Notes: generated from the sequence alone by a model not told the origin. Counted from the stretch's first letter, positions 17,238 to 26,113 are shown. The stretch: 64,000 nt of DNA from Saprospira grandis str. Lewin (GCF_000250635.1 NC_016940.1:3844501-3908500); one strand, 5' to 3'. A program made the numbers and translations.

Positions 17238-19296
17238 TTAGAACTCTAGTTTTAAAGAAACATTCCATGTGCGGCCAAAACCATAGAAACCAGTGGCCGA
17301 TTGCAACATTTGTTCATTGCTCATATTGGGCGCATAGAAATTGTCGGCCTCGGCTACGTACTTGGTATCCAGGATGTTATTGACATTAGCGCGAAGTTTT
17401 AGCGCTACTTTATTGAAGGCAAAACGGTAGCCAATACCGCCATTGAGTAGGCCGTAGCTAGGCAATTTTAGGGCTTGGCGACCTTCTGCTGCGCTGCTGT
17501 TGTAATCAACGGGGTCAAAGTTGGCGTATAGATTGGCCGCATAATAATAGTTGGCATCTAGTTGTAGACCAAAGGGAAGTTTGTACTCTAGACCGAGGCT
17601 CATGGTCGTTTGGGCGGCATCGCCGACCTTAAGGCCCTTGGCATAAACAAAAGCGGTATCAATGACTACATTATCATCATCGCTGATGAGGGCCTCTACA
17701 TTATTGGTCCATTGCCAGTCGCCAAAAGAGGCCATAAAAGTAAGGTAGAGATCTTTGGCCAAAAGGGCTTTTCCATCAATTTCGATCCCTTTGTGAATGG
17801 CATCAAGGCCTGTAAGGTTGGCGGTGAAATTATCGCCTTGGCTATCTTGGTAGCCACGGATAAAGGACTTATCCATCCAGCGAGTGTGATAAAGGTTGAC
17901 ATTGGCCATCACTTTTTGGAGGCGGAGCCCGTAGCCAATTTCAGCCCCAAAGGTCTTCTCATTTTTAGCCTCTTCATTAGCGTCATTGTTGTAGTTGGGA
18001 AAAACCACATCAAAAATAGGGGCTCTAGAGAAGTAGCCAATGTTGGCAAAGACGTTATGGGCCTTGTTGATATTGTAGTTGACGCCAGCTTTGGCGGTAT
18101 ATCCAATAAAATTGTAGCTCTCACTTTCCTGATTACCTTCTTCGTATTGGAAGTAATCTACTCTTTTATAAGAGGTATTAGAGAGGGCGCCAGAGAAGAA
18201 GGCCGTGAGTCCGCTTTGGTTATCATATTCTAGTTGGCCAAAAACGCCTTGCCAGCCCACAACGCCATCATTATAGTATTGGATTTTGTCGCCTTCTTTT
18301 TTCAAGGCGCCTCTTTCTCTGCGGTCAATTTGGCCATCTCCATTAAGGTCGACGCTATCGCTTTGGGCGTTAATATCTCTAGAGTCTAACCAATAGTCAT
18401 TGCCCAAAAGGTCATTGATTTCTCGGTAGTGGATGCCTTTGTAGTAACGTAGATCAATTCCTCCAGAGGCCGTAAATTGCTCATTGATATTATAGGTCAG
18501 GTTAGAGAGCAGGCCTGCCCAGTTGTGTGAGTTGACAGAGCTACGGCGAATTAGTCCATCATTTTCTCCGGCCACAGATCCTAGTCCAGCCACCTGATAT
18601 TTTCCGCTGCTCGGAAAGCCACCGATGTTATCGCTTCCTTGGTTCCAGGCCACAATATCGTCCATACGGAGAAGGCCTTGATCATCTCGGTAAGCCCAGC
18701 TGCCTCGGCCATCAATGCTTCCACGGTCGCCAGTTCCACCACCACGGCCCACAGAATAGTAGGCAGAAGTAGAGAGAAAGAGCTTCTCGTTGATGGTCCA
18801 ATAGTGATTGAGGGCCATTTGGGGTTTATGATAAAAGTTGCGGCGCATATTGTATTCTTTGCCGTCTAAGTAGCCCCAATCGGAGTTATAGCGATAATCG
18901 CGGATAGAATCATAGGTCATCAGGCTTTCTCTAAAGGTTCTTTGGCCATGGCTTTGGGGAGCACCAATAGCCGTAAAAACGAGCCGGTGTTTTTCGCCAA
19001 ATTCTTTAGCAATAGAGGCAAAATAAGAGCCGCCCAAAAAGCTAGTTCCATCAATGTAGCCATTTCCTTGTGTGTAGGCGCCAGAAACCGTAATGGCCCA
19101 GCCGCCTTTCAAACGCCCAGTAGACAGCGTAAGCGCATTGCGGAAATAACCATCATTACCAATCATAGAGGTAAAGCTACCGCCTTTTTTCTGATCGGTT
19201 GTTCTCGTAATAATGTTAATCGTTCCTCCAATAGAAGAGATAGCCAAACGACAGGCTAGCCCAAAGGCTCAAAAGCAATACATAAAGATGTCTCAT
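17238..19296 (-). pseudogene. TonB-dependent receptor lacking its plug domain (deletion plus frameshift)
   Basis: A signal peptide begins at the ATG at 19296 (MRHLYVLLLSLWASLSFG) and its frame stops soon after. One base out of register follows SSIGGTINIITRTT, the very end of a TonB-dependent receptor plug, and then about 650 residues of outer-membrane beta barrel with repeated aromatic strands and a C-terminal KLEF. The carboxypeptidase-like and plug regions (normally 150-250 residues) are absent, so signal peptide and barrel have been joined by an internal deletion with a frameshift. The only in-frame start for the barrel is a TTG at 19247 without a signal peptide. The intact gene would have imported a siderophore, heme, vitamin or glycan with the TonB system; substrate is unknown. 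Confidence 0.85.
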
Positions 19297-19502
19297 GAAA
19301 GATAATATTTGGTGAAAAATCTGCTGCAAAGCTACGCTTCTAGTCTTAGCCCTACTTTAGCAGAAGTTTAGCTCTTCATAAAGAAGTTTAGGCTTTACAT
19401 TAAGCTGCGGTTAATAAAAAAATCCCATTATTAAGCTTCTTGTGAAAGCTTTTATCCACCAATTTAATGCACTAAATTTATCTCTCTTTGGATGTTTTTT
19501 TC

Positions 19503-19630
19503 TTTGGGGCTTGCCCGCCTTTCAGGCGGGCCGGGCTGTGCCGCAGCTCGCAGGTCTGCTCGGCCCTTCACAAAAAAGCTGCGCTTTTTGTTCGGTCTGG
19601 CCCTTCGGGCCACTGCTATCCATCCCTAAG
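19503..19630 (+). repeat. GC-rich mosaic repeat, subtype B, forward
   Basis: TTTGGGGCTTGCCCGCC, hairpin CGCCTTTCAGGCG, GGGCTGTGCCGCAGCTCGC, AGGTCTGCTCGGCCC, the long hairpin ACAAAAAAGCTGCGCTTTTTGT, GGTCTGGCCCTTCGGGCC, ending at TCCCTAAGCC. Confidence 0.85.
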
Positions 19631-19639
19631 CCAGATTTA

Positions 19640-19815
19640 ATCGCGCTGCTTTGGCTATAGTTTGCTATGAATTTTTGGCTAGGCCAGCTATTTTTTAAGG
19701 GCATAGCCTTCGCTATGGTGGAGAAAAATAGGGCCGACTAGCGAGAAATTGCTGCAAACTATAAAAGTGAGTGCGTTTAAATCTGGCTATTGCCTGCGGG
19801 CGCTTTGCGCCCTGC
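19640..19815 (-). repeat. Dispersed AT-richer repeat (copy 1, inverted relative to 23.9 kb)
   Basis: Reverse complement of the element at 23876-24010, with three near-identical stretches of about 27 to 40 bases: one ending CGCACTCACTTTTAT, one with GCAGCAATTTCTCGCTAG, one with ATAGCGAAGGCTATGCCC. CATAGCCTTCGCTATG is itself a palindrome. It ends GGGCGCTTTGCGCCC and CAACCCAAAAAA. 19297-19502 and 19816-19971 hold nothing recognised. Confidence 0.75.
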
Positions 19816-19971
19816 TCAACCCAAAAAATAGAATCCAGCAGATAAAAGGCCTTTAAATAGAAATTAAACCTTCAAAGCCTTTTTCTTGTCGAAATATTAT
19901 TTATTATTGCTAAAATTGCTAGCTTCCTAGCCCATCATACCGATTATTAACCCTAAATCTACTGGCAGATT

Positions 19972-20670
19972 ATGTTTCCATTCTTTCTGTTTCAAGACCC
20001 TACGACTACGGCCACCGATGGCGGCGAAGTAGTTCCTGAAGAGGTAAGCTTTTCCCTCATTGAGGTCATTTTTTCGGGTGGCCCTATTGGGGTTGTCATT
20101 GCAGTAATTCTGCTTCTCTTAGCCGTTATGGCCGTTTATATCCTCATCGAGCGCTATCTTACCATTAAGCGCGCAGGCGACCTAGACGAAAACTTTATGG
20201 CCCAAATTCGCGGCTTTGTCCAAACCGGAGATGTAGAATCGGCCCTAGCACTTTGCCGTCAAACCAATACACCCGTAGCCCGTTTGGTCGCCAAAGGCCT
20301 ACAACGCATCGGCAAACCCCTAGAGGATATCAATGCCGCCGTAGAAAATGTAGGTAACCTAGAAATCTTCCAACTCGAAAAACGCCTCTCTACTTTGGCC
20401 ACTATTTCTGGTGCCGCTCCCATGATTGGCTTTTTTGGTACCGTAACCGGAATGATCCTTTCTTTTATGAATATGGCCGGCGGAGATGTAAGTACAGAAG
20501 CCCTAGCAGGCGGTATTTACCAAGCCCTAATTACTACAGCTTTTGGTCTTTTTGTCGGAATTATCGCCTTTATCGGCTATAACTCACTGATCGCAAGCAT
20601 GGGCCGCGTCATCTTTAAGATGGAAGCTGCCACCGTTGAATTTATGGACCTACTACAGGAGCCCGCCTAG
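19972..20670 (+). CDS. exbB: ExbB/TolQ/MotA proton-channel protein
   Basis: 232 residues with three transmembrane helices (about 37-58, 125-150, 180-205). The conserved MotA/TolQ/ExbB block reads TLATISGAAPMIGFFGTVTGMILSFMNMA, followed by ALITTAFGLFVGIIAFIGYN. ExbB forms the inner-membrane channel which, with ExbD, uses proton flow to energise TonB for outer-membrane receptors. It is first in a run of five same-strand genes (two ExbD, one ExbD-like, one TonB-like). No clear promoter box was seen. Confidence 0.95.
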   Translation: MFPFFLFQDPTTTATDGGEVVPEEVSFSLIEVIFSGGPIGVVIAVILLLLAVMAVYILIERYLTIKRAGDLDENFMAQIRGFVQTGDVESALALCRQTNTPVARLVAKGLQRIGKPLEDINAAVENVGNLEIFQLEKRLSTLATISGAAPMIGFFGTVTGMILSFMNMAGGDVSTEALAGGIYQALITTAFGLFVGIIAFIGYNSLIASMGRVIFKMEAATVEFMDLLQEPA

Positions 20671-20695
20671 GCCCCTGAGCAAAACCTTTTAGCTT

Positions 20696-21115
20696 ATGGG
20701 ACTCAGTAAACGCAGCTCGGTATCGGCCGAATTTAATATGTCTTCACTGACCGATATCATCTTTCTGCTGCTCATCTTTTTTATGCTTACTTCTAGCCTG
20801 ACGAGCCCCAATCTCAAAAATCTCGATCGCCCAATTTCTAGCAGTACTACGCCTTCTCCCCAAAATATTGCCCTTTCGGTTACTCCCGAAGGTGAGTATT
20901 TTATAGAGTCGGAGCTGGTGACTAAAGAAAATTTGGACCGCCGAATGGAACTTCGGATTATCGAGGAAAGAGAAAAGAATCGTCAAAAAGGAATCAAAAC
21001 CGAGGTGACTATTGTCCTCAATCTAGACAAAAATGAGCCCACCAGCACCATCGTCGAAATCATGGCGCTGAGCAATAAACATAAGGCTCGCCTCATCTTG
21101 GCCACCGATCCTTAA
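20696..21115 (+). CDS. exbD: ExbD/TolR biopolymer transport protein (first copy)
   Basis: 139 residues: short cytoplasmic N-terminus (RSSVSAEFNMSSLTDIIF), one transmembrane helix with the key Asp at residue 16 (LTDIIFLLLIFFMLTSSL), then a periplasmic domain. In the family the membrane Asp carries protons through ExbB. It lies 25 bases after exbB and 23 before the second exbD; both open with the same SAEFNMSSLTDI segment, which shows duplication. Its periplasmic half contains a longer charged insert than the second copy. Confidence 0.94.
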   Translation: MGLSKRSSVSAEFNMSSLTDIIFLLLIFFMLTSSLTSPNLKNLDRPISSSTTPSPQNIALSVTPEGEYFIESELVTKENLDRRMELRIIEEREKNRQKGIKTEVTIVLNLDKNEPTSTIVEIMALSNKHKARLILATDP

Positions 21116-21138
21116 GGCCTCAAAAGCTCCAATTTATT

Positions 21139-21546
21139 ATGGGACTGAAAAAACGTACAGAGGTTTCGGCCGAGTTTAATATGTCCTCGCTGACCGATAT
21201 TATCTTCTTGTTGTTGATTTTCTTCATGCTGACCTCTTCTTTGGTCAACCCAACAGCCATCAACCTCAAGTTGCCCAACTCCAGCCGTTCCAAACCAATT
21301 TCCTCCAATAAACCCGCAATTATTGTGGTTAATGAAAGTAAGGAAATTCGATTTAATCAACTCAAGGTGGATATTCCCGCCCTCAAAGCCAAAATTGGCC
21401 AATATGTCCTCGCCGATGGCCGAGCCGCTGGCGAGGTGACCGTCATCCTAGATGTACATCCCAAGGTCGATGCCCAAACCCTGGTTTCGGTAGTCGATGC
21501 CCTCAATGATGTGGGCGTCAAAATGATTTTGGCCACCCGATTATAG
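21139..21546 (+). CDS. exbD: ExbD/TolR biopolymer transport protein (second copy)
   Basis: 135 residues. N-terminus RTEVSAEFNMSSLTDIIFLL with the proton-carrying Asp, one transmembrane helix, then a periplasmic domain ending VVDALNDVGVKMILAT. Tandem paralogue of the preceding gene; two different ExbD proteins next to one ExbB is usual in Bacteroidota and suggests a mixed ExbD pair in the channel (inference). Confidence 0.95.
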   Translation: MGLKKRTEVSAEFNMSSLTDIIFLLLIFFMLTSSLVNPTAINLKLPNSSRSKPISSNKPAIIVVNESKEIRFNQLKVDIPALKAKIGQYVLADGRAAGEVTVILDVHPKVDAQTLVSVVDALNDVGVKMILATRL

Positions 21547-21550
21547 CCCT

Positions 21551-21931
21551 ATGCCCAGATTCCGACAAAACCTTGCCCCGCAAAAATTGTCTTCCTGGCG
21601 CATCTATTTGCTCTTTTTGGTCATCTTAGGGATGGGGGGCTTCTTCTACCTCTTTACTCAAGCCCTGCTGCAAAGCTACAAAACGACCATTCTCAGAGTC
21701 GAATGCCTGCCGCAGGGCCGCTATTGGGTCCAAGGAGATACCGTAGATTTTGAGGGCTTTGCCCCCAAACTTCGACAAAAGGTCGAGCGCTACCAAGATC
21801 TTAACCCCAATATGCAAATCCACTTTTATTTGCCGCCCAAAGCCACTGCCCAAGATATAGCCCCCCTCATTCAGGTGGCCAACGCCTTTGAACAGGCCGA
21901 ATTGCAACTCTATACCCTGCCGAGGAACTAA
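21551..21931 (+). CDS. Small membrane-anchored protein, possibly a divergent ExbD
   Basis: 126 residues, starting 4 bases after the second exbD. One N-terminal transmembrane helix (IYLLFLVILGMGGFFYLFTQAL, about 18-40) follows a basic segment; the rest (TTILRVECLPQGRYWVQGDTVDF, then KATAQDIAPLIQVANAFEQAELQLYTLP) has the length and strand-helix order of an ExbD periplasmic domain. The proton-carrying Asp and the SLTDI segment are missing, so it could not work as a normal ExbD. Interpretation as a third, degenerate ExbD rests on position and pattern. Confidence 0.6.
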   Translation: MPRFRQNLAPQKLSSWRIYLLFLVILGMGGFFYLFTQALLQSYKTTILRVECLPQGRYWVQGDTVDFEGFAPKLRQKVERYQDLNPNMQIHFYLPPKATAQDIAPLIQVANAFEQAELQLYTLPRN

Positions 21932-21962
21932 TTTTTAGCTTAGGGCTATATATGTTATATAG

Positions 21963-22205
21963 TATGTTGTTTTTGGGCCTCTGCCTCGCTTCGCTCGTCG
22001 GCGGTTACTCCCTTCGGTCGTCGAACTGCGGCCTAACGGCCTTGTTGTCGTTTCGCAGCTCGCTGCTCGCTCGGCCCTTCAGCCTTTCAGGCTTCGGTCT
22101 GGCCTTCGGCCACTGCTGCACATCGGTTACTCCCTTTGGTCGTCGAACTGCGGCTTGCAGCCTTGTTGTGGCCTGCGGCCCTATCGGGCCTGCAAAACGC
22201 GGAAA
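21963..22205 (+). repeat. GC-rich mosaic repeat, subtype A, inside the TonB operon
   Basis: TTTTGGGCCTCTGCC, hairpin CTCGCTTCGCTCGTCG, GGTTACTCCCTTCGGTCG, TCGAACTGCGGCC, core CAGCTCGCTGCTCGCTCGG, hairpin AGCCTTTCAGGCT, GGTCTGGCCTTCGGCC, then a second copy of the GGTTACTCCCT / GTCGAACTGCGG module and a GGCCTGCGGCC tail. It splits the operon between the ExbD-like and TonB-like genes. Confidence 0.82.
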
Positions 22206-22247
22206 TAGGCCCAAACCACTCTTATTTTAGTTAGAAAATCTAGCCTT

Positions 22248-23093
22248 ATGTCTACTCAAGAAATGGAATTTCAACCCGGCGCAGATCATCTGAGCCAAAG
22301 CAAAGACCGAAATATTGCCCGTATTGGGGCCCTGGTCTTTCTGATTCTCCTGCTCACGCTCATTTTTTGGCGGTTCTTTAGCTATGAATATCCGCTTAAG
22401 GAGGCTGGTGGACTAGAAGCCTCTTTCGGTAATGTTCAAATTGCAGGCGGTAGCGCTTCCGAAAATCCTACGCCAACTACAGACCCTCAACCGCAAGAGG
22501 AAAATAACCCTACGCCAACTACCCAAGAAATTGAGGAGGTCCAAACGGATGATAATATGGAGTCGGAGGCCGTGAAAACAGAACCCACGCCCACACCACC
22601 CCAAAATACGCCCAGCGAAAACAGCAACAATAATAATTCTTCTTCCTCTTCATCTAGCTCTTCTAATACCTATACGCCTAGTTTTCCCGGTGCTGGAAAT
22701 GGAAACAAAACAGGCCCTGGACAGCAGGGAACTCCCGCCGGAAAAAAAGATGACCTAGGCGGAATTGGTAAAGGAAAAGAAGGCGAAGGCACAGGAGAAT
22801 TGGGCGCTGGCCGAAATTGTCTTAGCGCTTGTAATTGTGAATTGAGCGCCAACCAACTCTCTCAGTTTGAGTCGGGCAACCGTACCGCTTATATTGAAAT
22901 CTTGGTAGATCCTCAGGGAAATGTAATTGAGGCCAAGATGGCTAGCGTAAAGGATTTTCCTCAAAATGCGCAGTTTACCAAGGCGGTAGAAATTGATTTA
23001 TTAGAAAAATGTGCGCTCAAAAGAAAATACGATCCTTCTGATAAGGGCTTTAAGGCCAAGGGCGTAATTACCATGAGCATTGTCCAAAAATAA
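22248..23093 (+). CDS. TonB/TolA-like energy transducer
   Basis: 281 residues: cytoplasmic N-terminus, one transmembrane helix (IGALVFLILLLTLIFWRFF, about 26-45), a long Pro/Thr/Glu-rich then Ser/Asn-rich linker (about 70-165) with a nine-serine stretch, a Gly-rich segment, and a C-terminal domain of about 95 residues (RTAYIEILVDPQGNVIEAKMASV) with TonB-like strand order ending KAKGVITMSIVQK. The architecture fits a TonB-family protein that spans the periplasm and passes ExbBD energy to outer-membrane receptors. A Cys cluster (NCLSACNCEL) opens the C-terminal domain. Last gene of the ExbBD operon. Confidence 0.82.
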   Translation: MSTQEMEFQPGADHLSQSKDRNIARIGALVFLILLLTLIFWRFFSYEYPLKEAGGLEASFGNVQIAGGSASENPTPTTDPQPQEENNPTPTTQEIEEVQTDDNMESEAVKTEPTPTPPQNTPSENSNNNNSSSSSSSSSNTYTPSFPGAGNGNKTGPGQQGTPAGKKDDLGGIGKGKEGEGTGELGAGRNCLSACNCELSANQLSQFESGNRTAYIEILVDPQGNVIEAKMASVKDFPQNAQFTKAVEIDLLEKCALKRKYDPSDKGFKAKGVITMSIVQK

Positions 23094-23097
23094 GCAG

Positions 23098-23583
23098 ATG
23101 AAAATTGCCTATTTCCATGGGCTAGAATCTAAGGTGGGCGGCCCCAAACCCAACTGGCTCCAAGCAGAGGGCCATGAGGTTTGGGCGCCGCCCATGCCAT
23201 ATAAGAGCCAGCCCTTTTTATTTGAAATGACCCAAAAAGCAGTGCTAGAGCAAGAGATAGAACTTTTGGTAGGGAGTAGTATGGGCGGTTATTTTGCCTA
23301 TCATCTGGCTCGCTTATTAGATATCCCAGCCTTGTTGTTTAATCCTGCCTTGGGCGTACGCTCTGTTAAGGTAAAGGCCGATCAGAGTGGAGAAGAAACG
23401 CCTTTGTTGCTTTTGGCCTTTGGCCAAAATGACCAATTGATTGCGCCTAGTAGCAGCCAAGCTTTTTTAGCCGCCAATTGGCCTCAAAAAGAGCAGTTAC
23501 ATTACCTTTGGGGCGAGCATGGACATCGGACGCCCCTGCCTTTTTTTCAGCAGGGCGTTAAAGAAATTTTAAGATTATTGTGA
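23098..23583 (+). CDS. YqiA/UPF0227-type alpha/beta-hydrolase
   Basis: 161 residues from the ATG at 23098, four bases after the TonB-like stop (a TTG start at 23080 is rejected). MKIAYFHGLES opens the fold; the nucleophile elbow is GSSMGG; the acid is probably in AFGQNDQLI and the base in GEHGHRTP. The short length and IPALLFNPAL match the small esterases of the YqiA group. Substrate unknown. The gene after it overlaps by four bases, so the three are probably co-transcribed. Confidence 0.82.
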   Translation: MKIAYFHGLESKVGGPKPNWLQAEGHEVWAPPMPYKSQPFLFEMTQKAVLEQEIELLVGSSMGGYFAYHLARLLDIPALLFNPALGVRSVKVKADQSGEETPLLLLAFGQNDQLIAPSSSQAFLAANWPQKEQLHYLWGEHGHRTPLPFFQQGVKEILRLL

Positions 23584-23870
23584 TCCTTTGGAAACTTTTT
23601 CGCGGCTATTTTGAATTAGCTGTTTGGTTATTTGCGCTAATCTATTTGGCCCTCTTTGCCCAGCCCGATGCGATAGAACATTTTAGTATTTGTGTTTATC
23701 GAGCTATTGGTTTTGATAGCTGTTGGGGTTGTGGTTTGGGCCGATCGGTAGCCTTTGCACTGCAAGGCAGTTTTGCCAAATCCTGGGAAATGCACCCTTT
23801 GGGTTTGCCCGCTATAGCTATCCTTCTACACCGCATTTATCGACTTATTCGTCTGGCCTGGAAAGCTTAG
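23580..23870 (+). CDS. DUF2752 membrane protein
   Basis: 96 residues starting with GTG that overlaps the previous stop (GTGA). Two hydrophobic segments flank the motif CWGCGLGRSVAFALQGSF, a variant of the CPxCGLTRA motif of DUF2752 proteins, followed by HPLGLPAIAIL. Family function is unknown; the paired Cys residues suggest metal binding or a disulfide. Confidence 0.75.
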   Translation: MILWKLFRGYFELAVWLFALIYLALFAQPDAIEHFSICVYRAIGFDSCWGCGLGRSVAFALQGSFAKSWEMHPLGLPAIAILLHRIYRLIRLAWKA

Positions 23871-23875
23871 CTCCT

Positions 23876-24010
23876 TTTGCGGCGAGCAGGGCGCAGGCAA
23901 TAGCCAGATTTAAACGCACTCACTTTTATCCTTTGCAGCAATTTCTCGCTAGTCGGCCGGCCATAGCGAAGGCTATGCCCTTAAAAAATAGCTGGCCTAG
24001 AAAGCTTCGC
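23876..24010 (+). repeat. Dispersed AT-richer repeat (copy 2)
   Basis: Same element as 19640-19815 in the opposite orientation. Shared stretches include the one ending CGCACTCACTTTTAT, the one containing TTTCTCGCTAGTCGGCC, and CCATAGCGAAGGCTATGCCC with the following TTAAAAAATAGCTGGCCTAG. Confidence 0.8.
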
Positions 24011-24024
24011 TCCTCTTGCGGTGA

Positions 24025-24175
24025 GCAGGCCCGAAGGGCCGCAGGCTGAGGGATGGACAAGGGTGGCCGAAGGCCAGACCGAGCTTTTTGAGCGTAGCGA
24101 AAAAAGCGAAGGGCCGAGCAGACCTGCGAGCCCTGAAACAGCCCGACCCGCCCGCAGGGCGGGGCAGCCCCAAAC
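24025..24175 (-). repeat. GC-rich mosaic repeat, subtype B, reverse
   Basis: GGCCCGAAGGGCC, GCAGGCTGAGGGATGGACAA, GTGGCCGAAGGCC, CAGACCGAG, a loose hairpin CTTTTTGAGCGTAGCGAAAAAAG, GGGCCGAGCAGACCTGCGAG, AACAGCCCGACCC, CGCCCGCAGGGCG and the end GGCAGCCCCAAAC. It joins directly to the dispersed repeat on its left. Confidence 0.85.
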
Positions 24176-24189
24176 AATAAATTTAAAAT

Positions 24190-24690
24190 ATGAAGACCTT
24201 AGTTAAAATTAGTGTATTTGTTCTACTTGCTATTACTGTAGTCACTTGTCTTTTTCAACCTTCTCAGGAAGAGCAGCAGCTGTTGGGAAGTTGGGGCGTA
24301 GAGGAGGATGGGGCCAGATTCTGTCTACAATTTAATCCAAATCATCAGGGGAAATTTTATATTTTTTATTCTCATCTATTGCTGGGCGAACTTCTTATTA
24401 AGGGGAAGATGAGTTGGGAGCTGATTGATGGAAAGTTATCTTTGCGCTTAGATAAAAGAGATCCTCCAGAAATAGCGGTCAATTCTGCATTGGCGAATAC
24501 CGCTATGCGGATGAAAATAAATGAAATGCGGGATGATTTTTTGAAGGGTTTGGAAGAGGATTTTGCTACGGAGCAGTTCTATGAAATTACAGAGGAGGGT
24601 GGGTTAGTGATAGGAGGAGGAGAGGCCCTCCGTCCTTATAGCCAGGCTAATGTTGATTTGCTTGAAGATTTTCTAAAAGAACATAAATAA
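24190..24690 (+). CDS. Lipocalin-like lipoprotein, first of three
   Basis: 166 residues. N-terminal hydrophobic segment with a weak lipobox (ITVVTC, Cys at residue 20). The mature part has EEQQLLGSWGVEEDGARFCLQF, then MSWELIDGKLSLRLD, the pattern of the lipocalin-like/DUF4923-type small lipoproteins (QxLLGSW start, later SWxLExxxLxL). Ligand unknown. The next two genes share the (E)xxxxGxW...GSWxLE pattern, so this is a tandem paralogue family. Confidence 0.7.
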   Translation: MKTLVKISVFVLLAITVVTCLFQPSQEEQQLLGSWGVEEDGARFCLQFNPNHQGKFYIFYSHLLLGELLIKGKMSWELIDGKLSLRLDKRDPPEIAVNSALANTAMRMKINEMRDDFLKGLEEDFATEQFYEITEEGGLVIGGGEALRPYSQANVDLLEDFLKEHK

Positions 24691-24707
24691 TTAAACCATA
24701 AACCTTT

Positions 24708-25205
24708 ATGAAAGTAGTAGCCTACAGTTTTTCTTTTGTTTTGCTCTTTTTGTTGAGCAGTTGTAGCCTTTTGTTGAGCGATGCCGAGAGGCAGGTCCTG
24801 GGGCAATGGAAGCAAGTGACTTTGGTCTCGAAAAATTATATGGAATTTGGGGCCGACCATAGCGTAACCAACTATATTCAGGTCAATATTCCGATGGGCG
24901 GCAAGGCGCTGATGGTAGCCAGAGGAAGCTGGAGCTTGGAAAATGAGGAATTGCGCATTCAGTATAAGGGAACGCCTGAAATTGCGACAGAAGGCAGCGC
25001 AAAAACCATTGAAAAAGCCATTGAATTGATCGCTCCAGAGTTGAATATGGAAGCCTTGGAGGACCAAGAAGTTAGCTTTTCTTGTACGGGCCAAAAAAAT
25101 GACAAACTGCAATTGGATGGAGTGGGCTGGAAGCCCGCCAGCAGCAGCGAAATTCAGGAAATGGAGCAATTTCGTAAAGAACATAGCAAAAAAACCGAAC
25201 TCTAG
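24708..25205 (+). CDS. Lipocalin-like lipoprotein, second of three
   Basis: 165 residues with a clear lipobox (LLSSC, Cys at residue 19). Mature part: AERQVLGQWKQVTLVSKNYMEFGADHSV, then ARGSWSLENEELRIQY, near the same pattern as its neighbours. The C-terminus has an EEVEFSCTG-like strand (QEVSFSCTGQKNDKLQLDG). Its stop directly abuts the next ATG (25206). Function unknown. Confidence 0.72.
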   Translation: MKVVAYSFSFVLLFLLSSCSLLLSDAERQVLGQWKQVTLVSKNYMEFGADHSVTNYIQVNIPMGGKALMVARGSWSLENEELRIQYKGTPEIATEGSAKTIEKAIELIAPELNMEALEDQEVSFSCTGQKNDKLQLDGVGWKPASSSEIQEMEQFRKEHSKKTEL

Positions 25206-25688
25206 ATGCGATATTTAGCGATTGTTTTATGCCTAGCGCTATTTTCTTGTGGTCCAGACTTTGACCAATCCGAAGAAAGTTTGATTGGGAGCTGGACACA
25301 AAGCCGCTTGGGCACCGACTCTTATTTGATCCTAGAAAAAGACCATAGCTTTAAGCGCTATAGCAAAAATGAAATTCCGGGCGGCGGAAAGTATTTTACC
25401 CTTGTAGAAGGAAGTTGGAAACTAGAAGGCGAGGAGCTGTTATTTGAGCTGGGCGAGCCAAAACTTTATGTCAATCATAATCAGGAAATGACCAAAGAGC
25501 TCTTTAATCGTATGGGGAGCATGCAGCATTCTGAGATTTTTGACCGAATGAAAATTGGCTATGTTTATACGGGCAAAAAGTTGGACCGTTTGTACTTTGA
25601 AGAAGGGCAGTGGACCACGGTTTGGGTCCCGCTTAACCCTAGAGAACTTCAACTTTTGGTTGACTTTGTTGCGCAAGAAGAAAATTAG
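25206..25688 (+). CDS. Lipocalin-like lipoprotein, third of three
   Basis: 160 residues, lipobox LALFSC (Cys at residue 15). SLIGSWTQSRLGTDSYLILEKDHSFKRY and VEGSWKLEGEELLFEL repeat the pattern of the two upstream genes. IGYVYTGKKLDRLYFEEGQW parallels the second gene's C-terminal strand. It starts immediately after the stop of that gene, so translation is likely coupled. Confidence 0.72.
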   Translation: MRYLAIVLCLALFSCGPDFDQSEESLIGSWTQSRLGTDSYLILEKDHSFKRYSKNEIPGGGKYFTLVEGSWKLEGEELLFELGEPKLYVNHNQEMTKELFNRMGSMQHSEIFDRMKIGYVYTGKKLDRLYFEEGQWTTVWVPLNPRELQLLVDFVAQEEN

Positions 25689-25732
25689 TTGCATCTTTTA
25701 GCACAGAAAATATTTTAAAACAAAACATTCCC

Positions 25733-26104
25733 ATGAGAAAAGATATTATGGTCCTGCTACCTAAAGCAGAATCCGCAGAAGTTGAATATTTGGCGGGCAT
25801 TGTTCACGATATGGACGGTGCTGACCGCAAGAGTTTTTTACGCATTTATAAGGGACGAAGATTAGATCCTATACTTGTTTTGGGCCTTTCTATTGGAGCT
25901 CCTCTTGCCGGTATTTCGGGCATTCATCGTTTTATGATGGGCCAAATTGGTATGGGCATCCTCTATTTGCTAACGGGTGGACTTTGTATGATTGGTAACA
26001 TCATTGATGCAATCAATTATAAAAGTATGGCCTGGGAACACAATCGCAAAATTGCCGATGAGATTTATGGCAGTTTGCATGGCGGTGGAGGTGTTGTCTT
26101 TTAA
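25733..26104 (+). CDS. TM2-domain membrane protein
   Basis: 123 residues. A soluble N-terminal half (LPKAESAEVEYLAGIVHDM) is followed by two transmembrane helices around SIGAPLAGISGIHRFMMGQIGMGILYLLTGGLCMIGNIIDAI, which is the TM2 pattern (G-x-H-R-F-Y/M-x-G ... LTxGGxGIWxxxDL). The family function is not settled. A glycine-rich tail ends the protein. Confidence 0.82.
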   Translation: MRKDIMVLLPKAESAEVEYLAGIVHDMDGADRKSFLRIYKGRRLDPILVLGLSIGAPLAGISGIHRFMMGQIGMGILYLLTGGLCMIGNIIDAINYKSMAWEHNRKIADEIYGSLHGGGGVVF

Positions 26105-26113
26105 ATGAGGCTT

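Noticed and set aside
17238-19247. Complete 669-residue receptor starting at TTG 19247
   Set aside because: It would lack both signal peptide and plug. The true signal peptide is in another frame just upstream, so the gene is judged broken.
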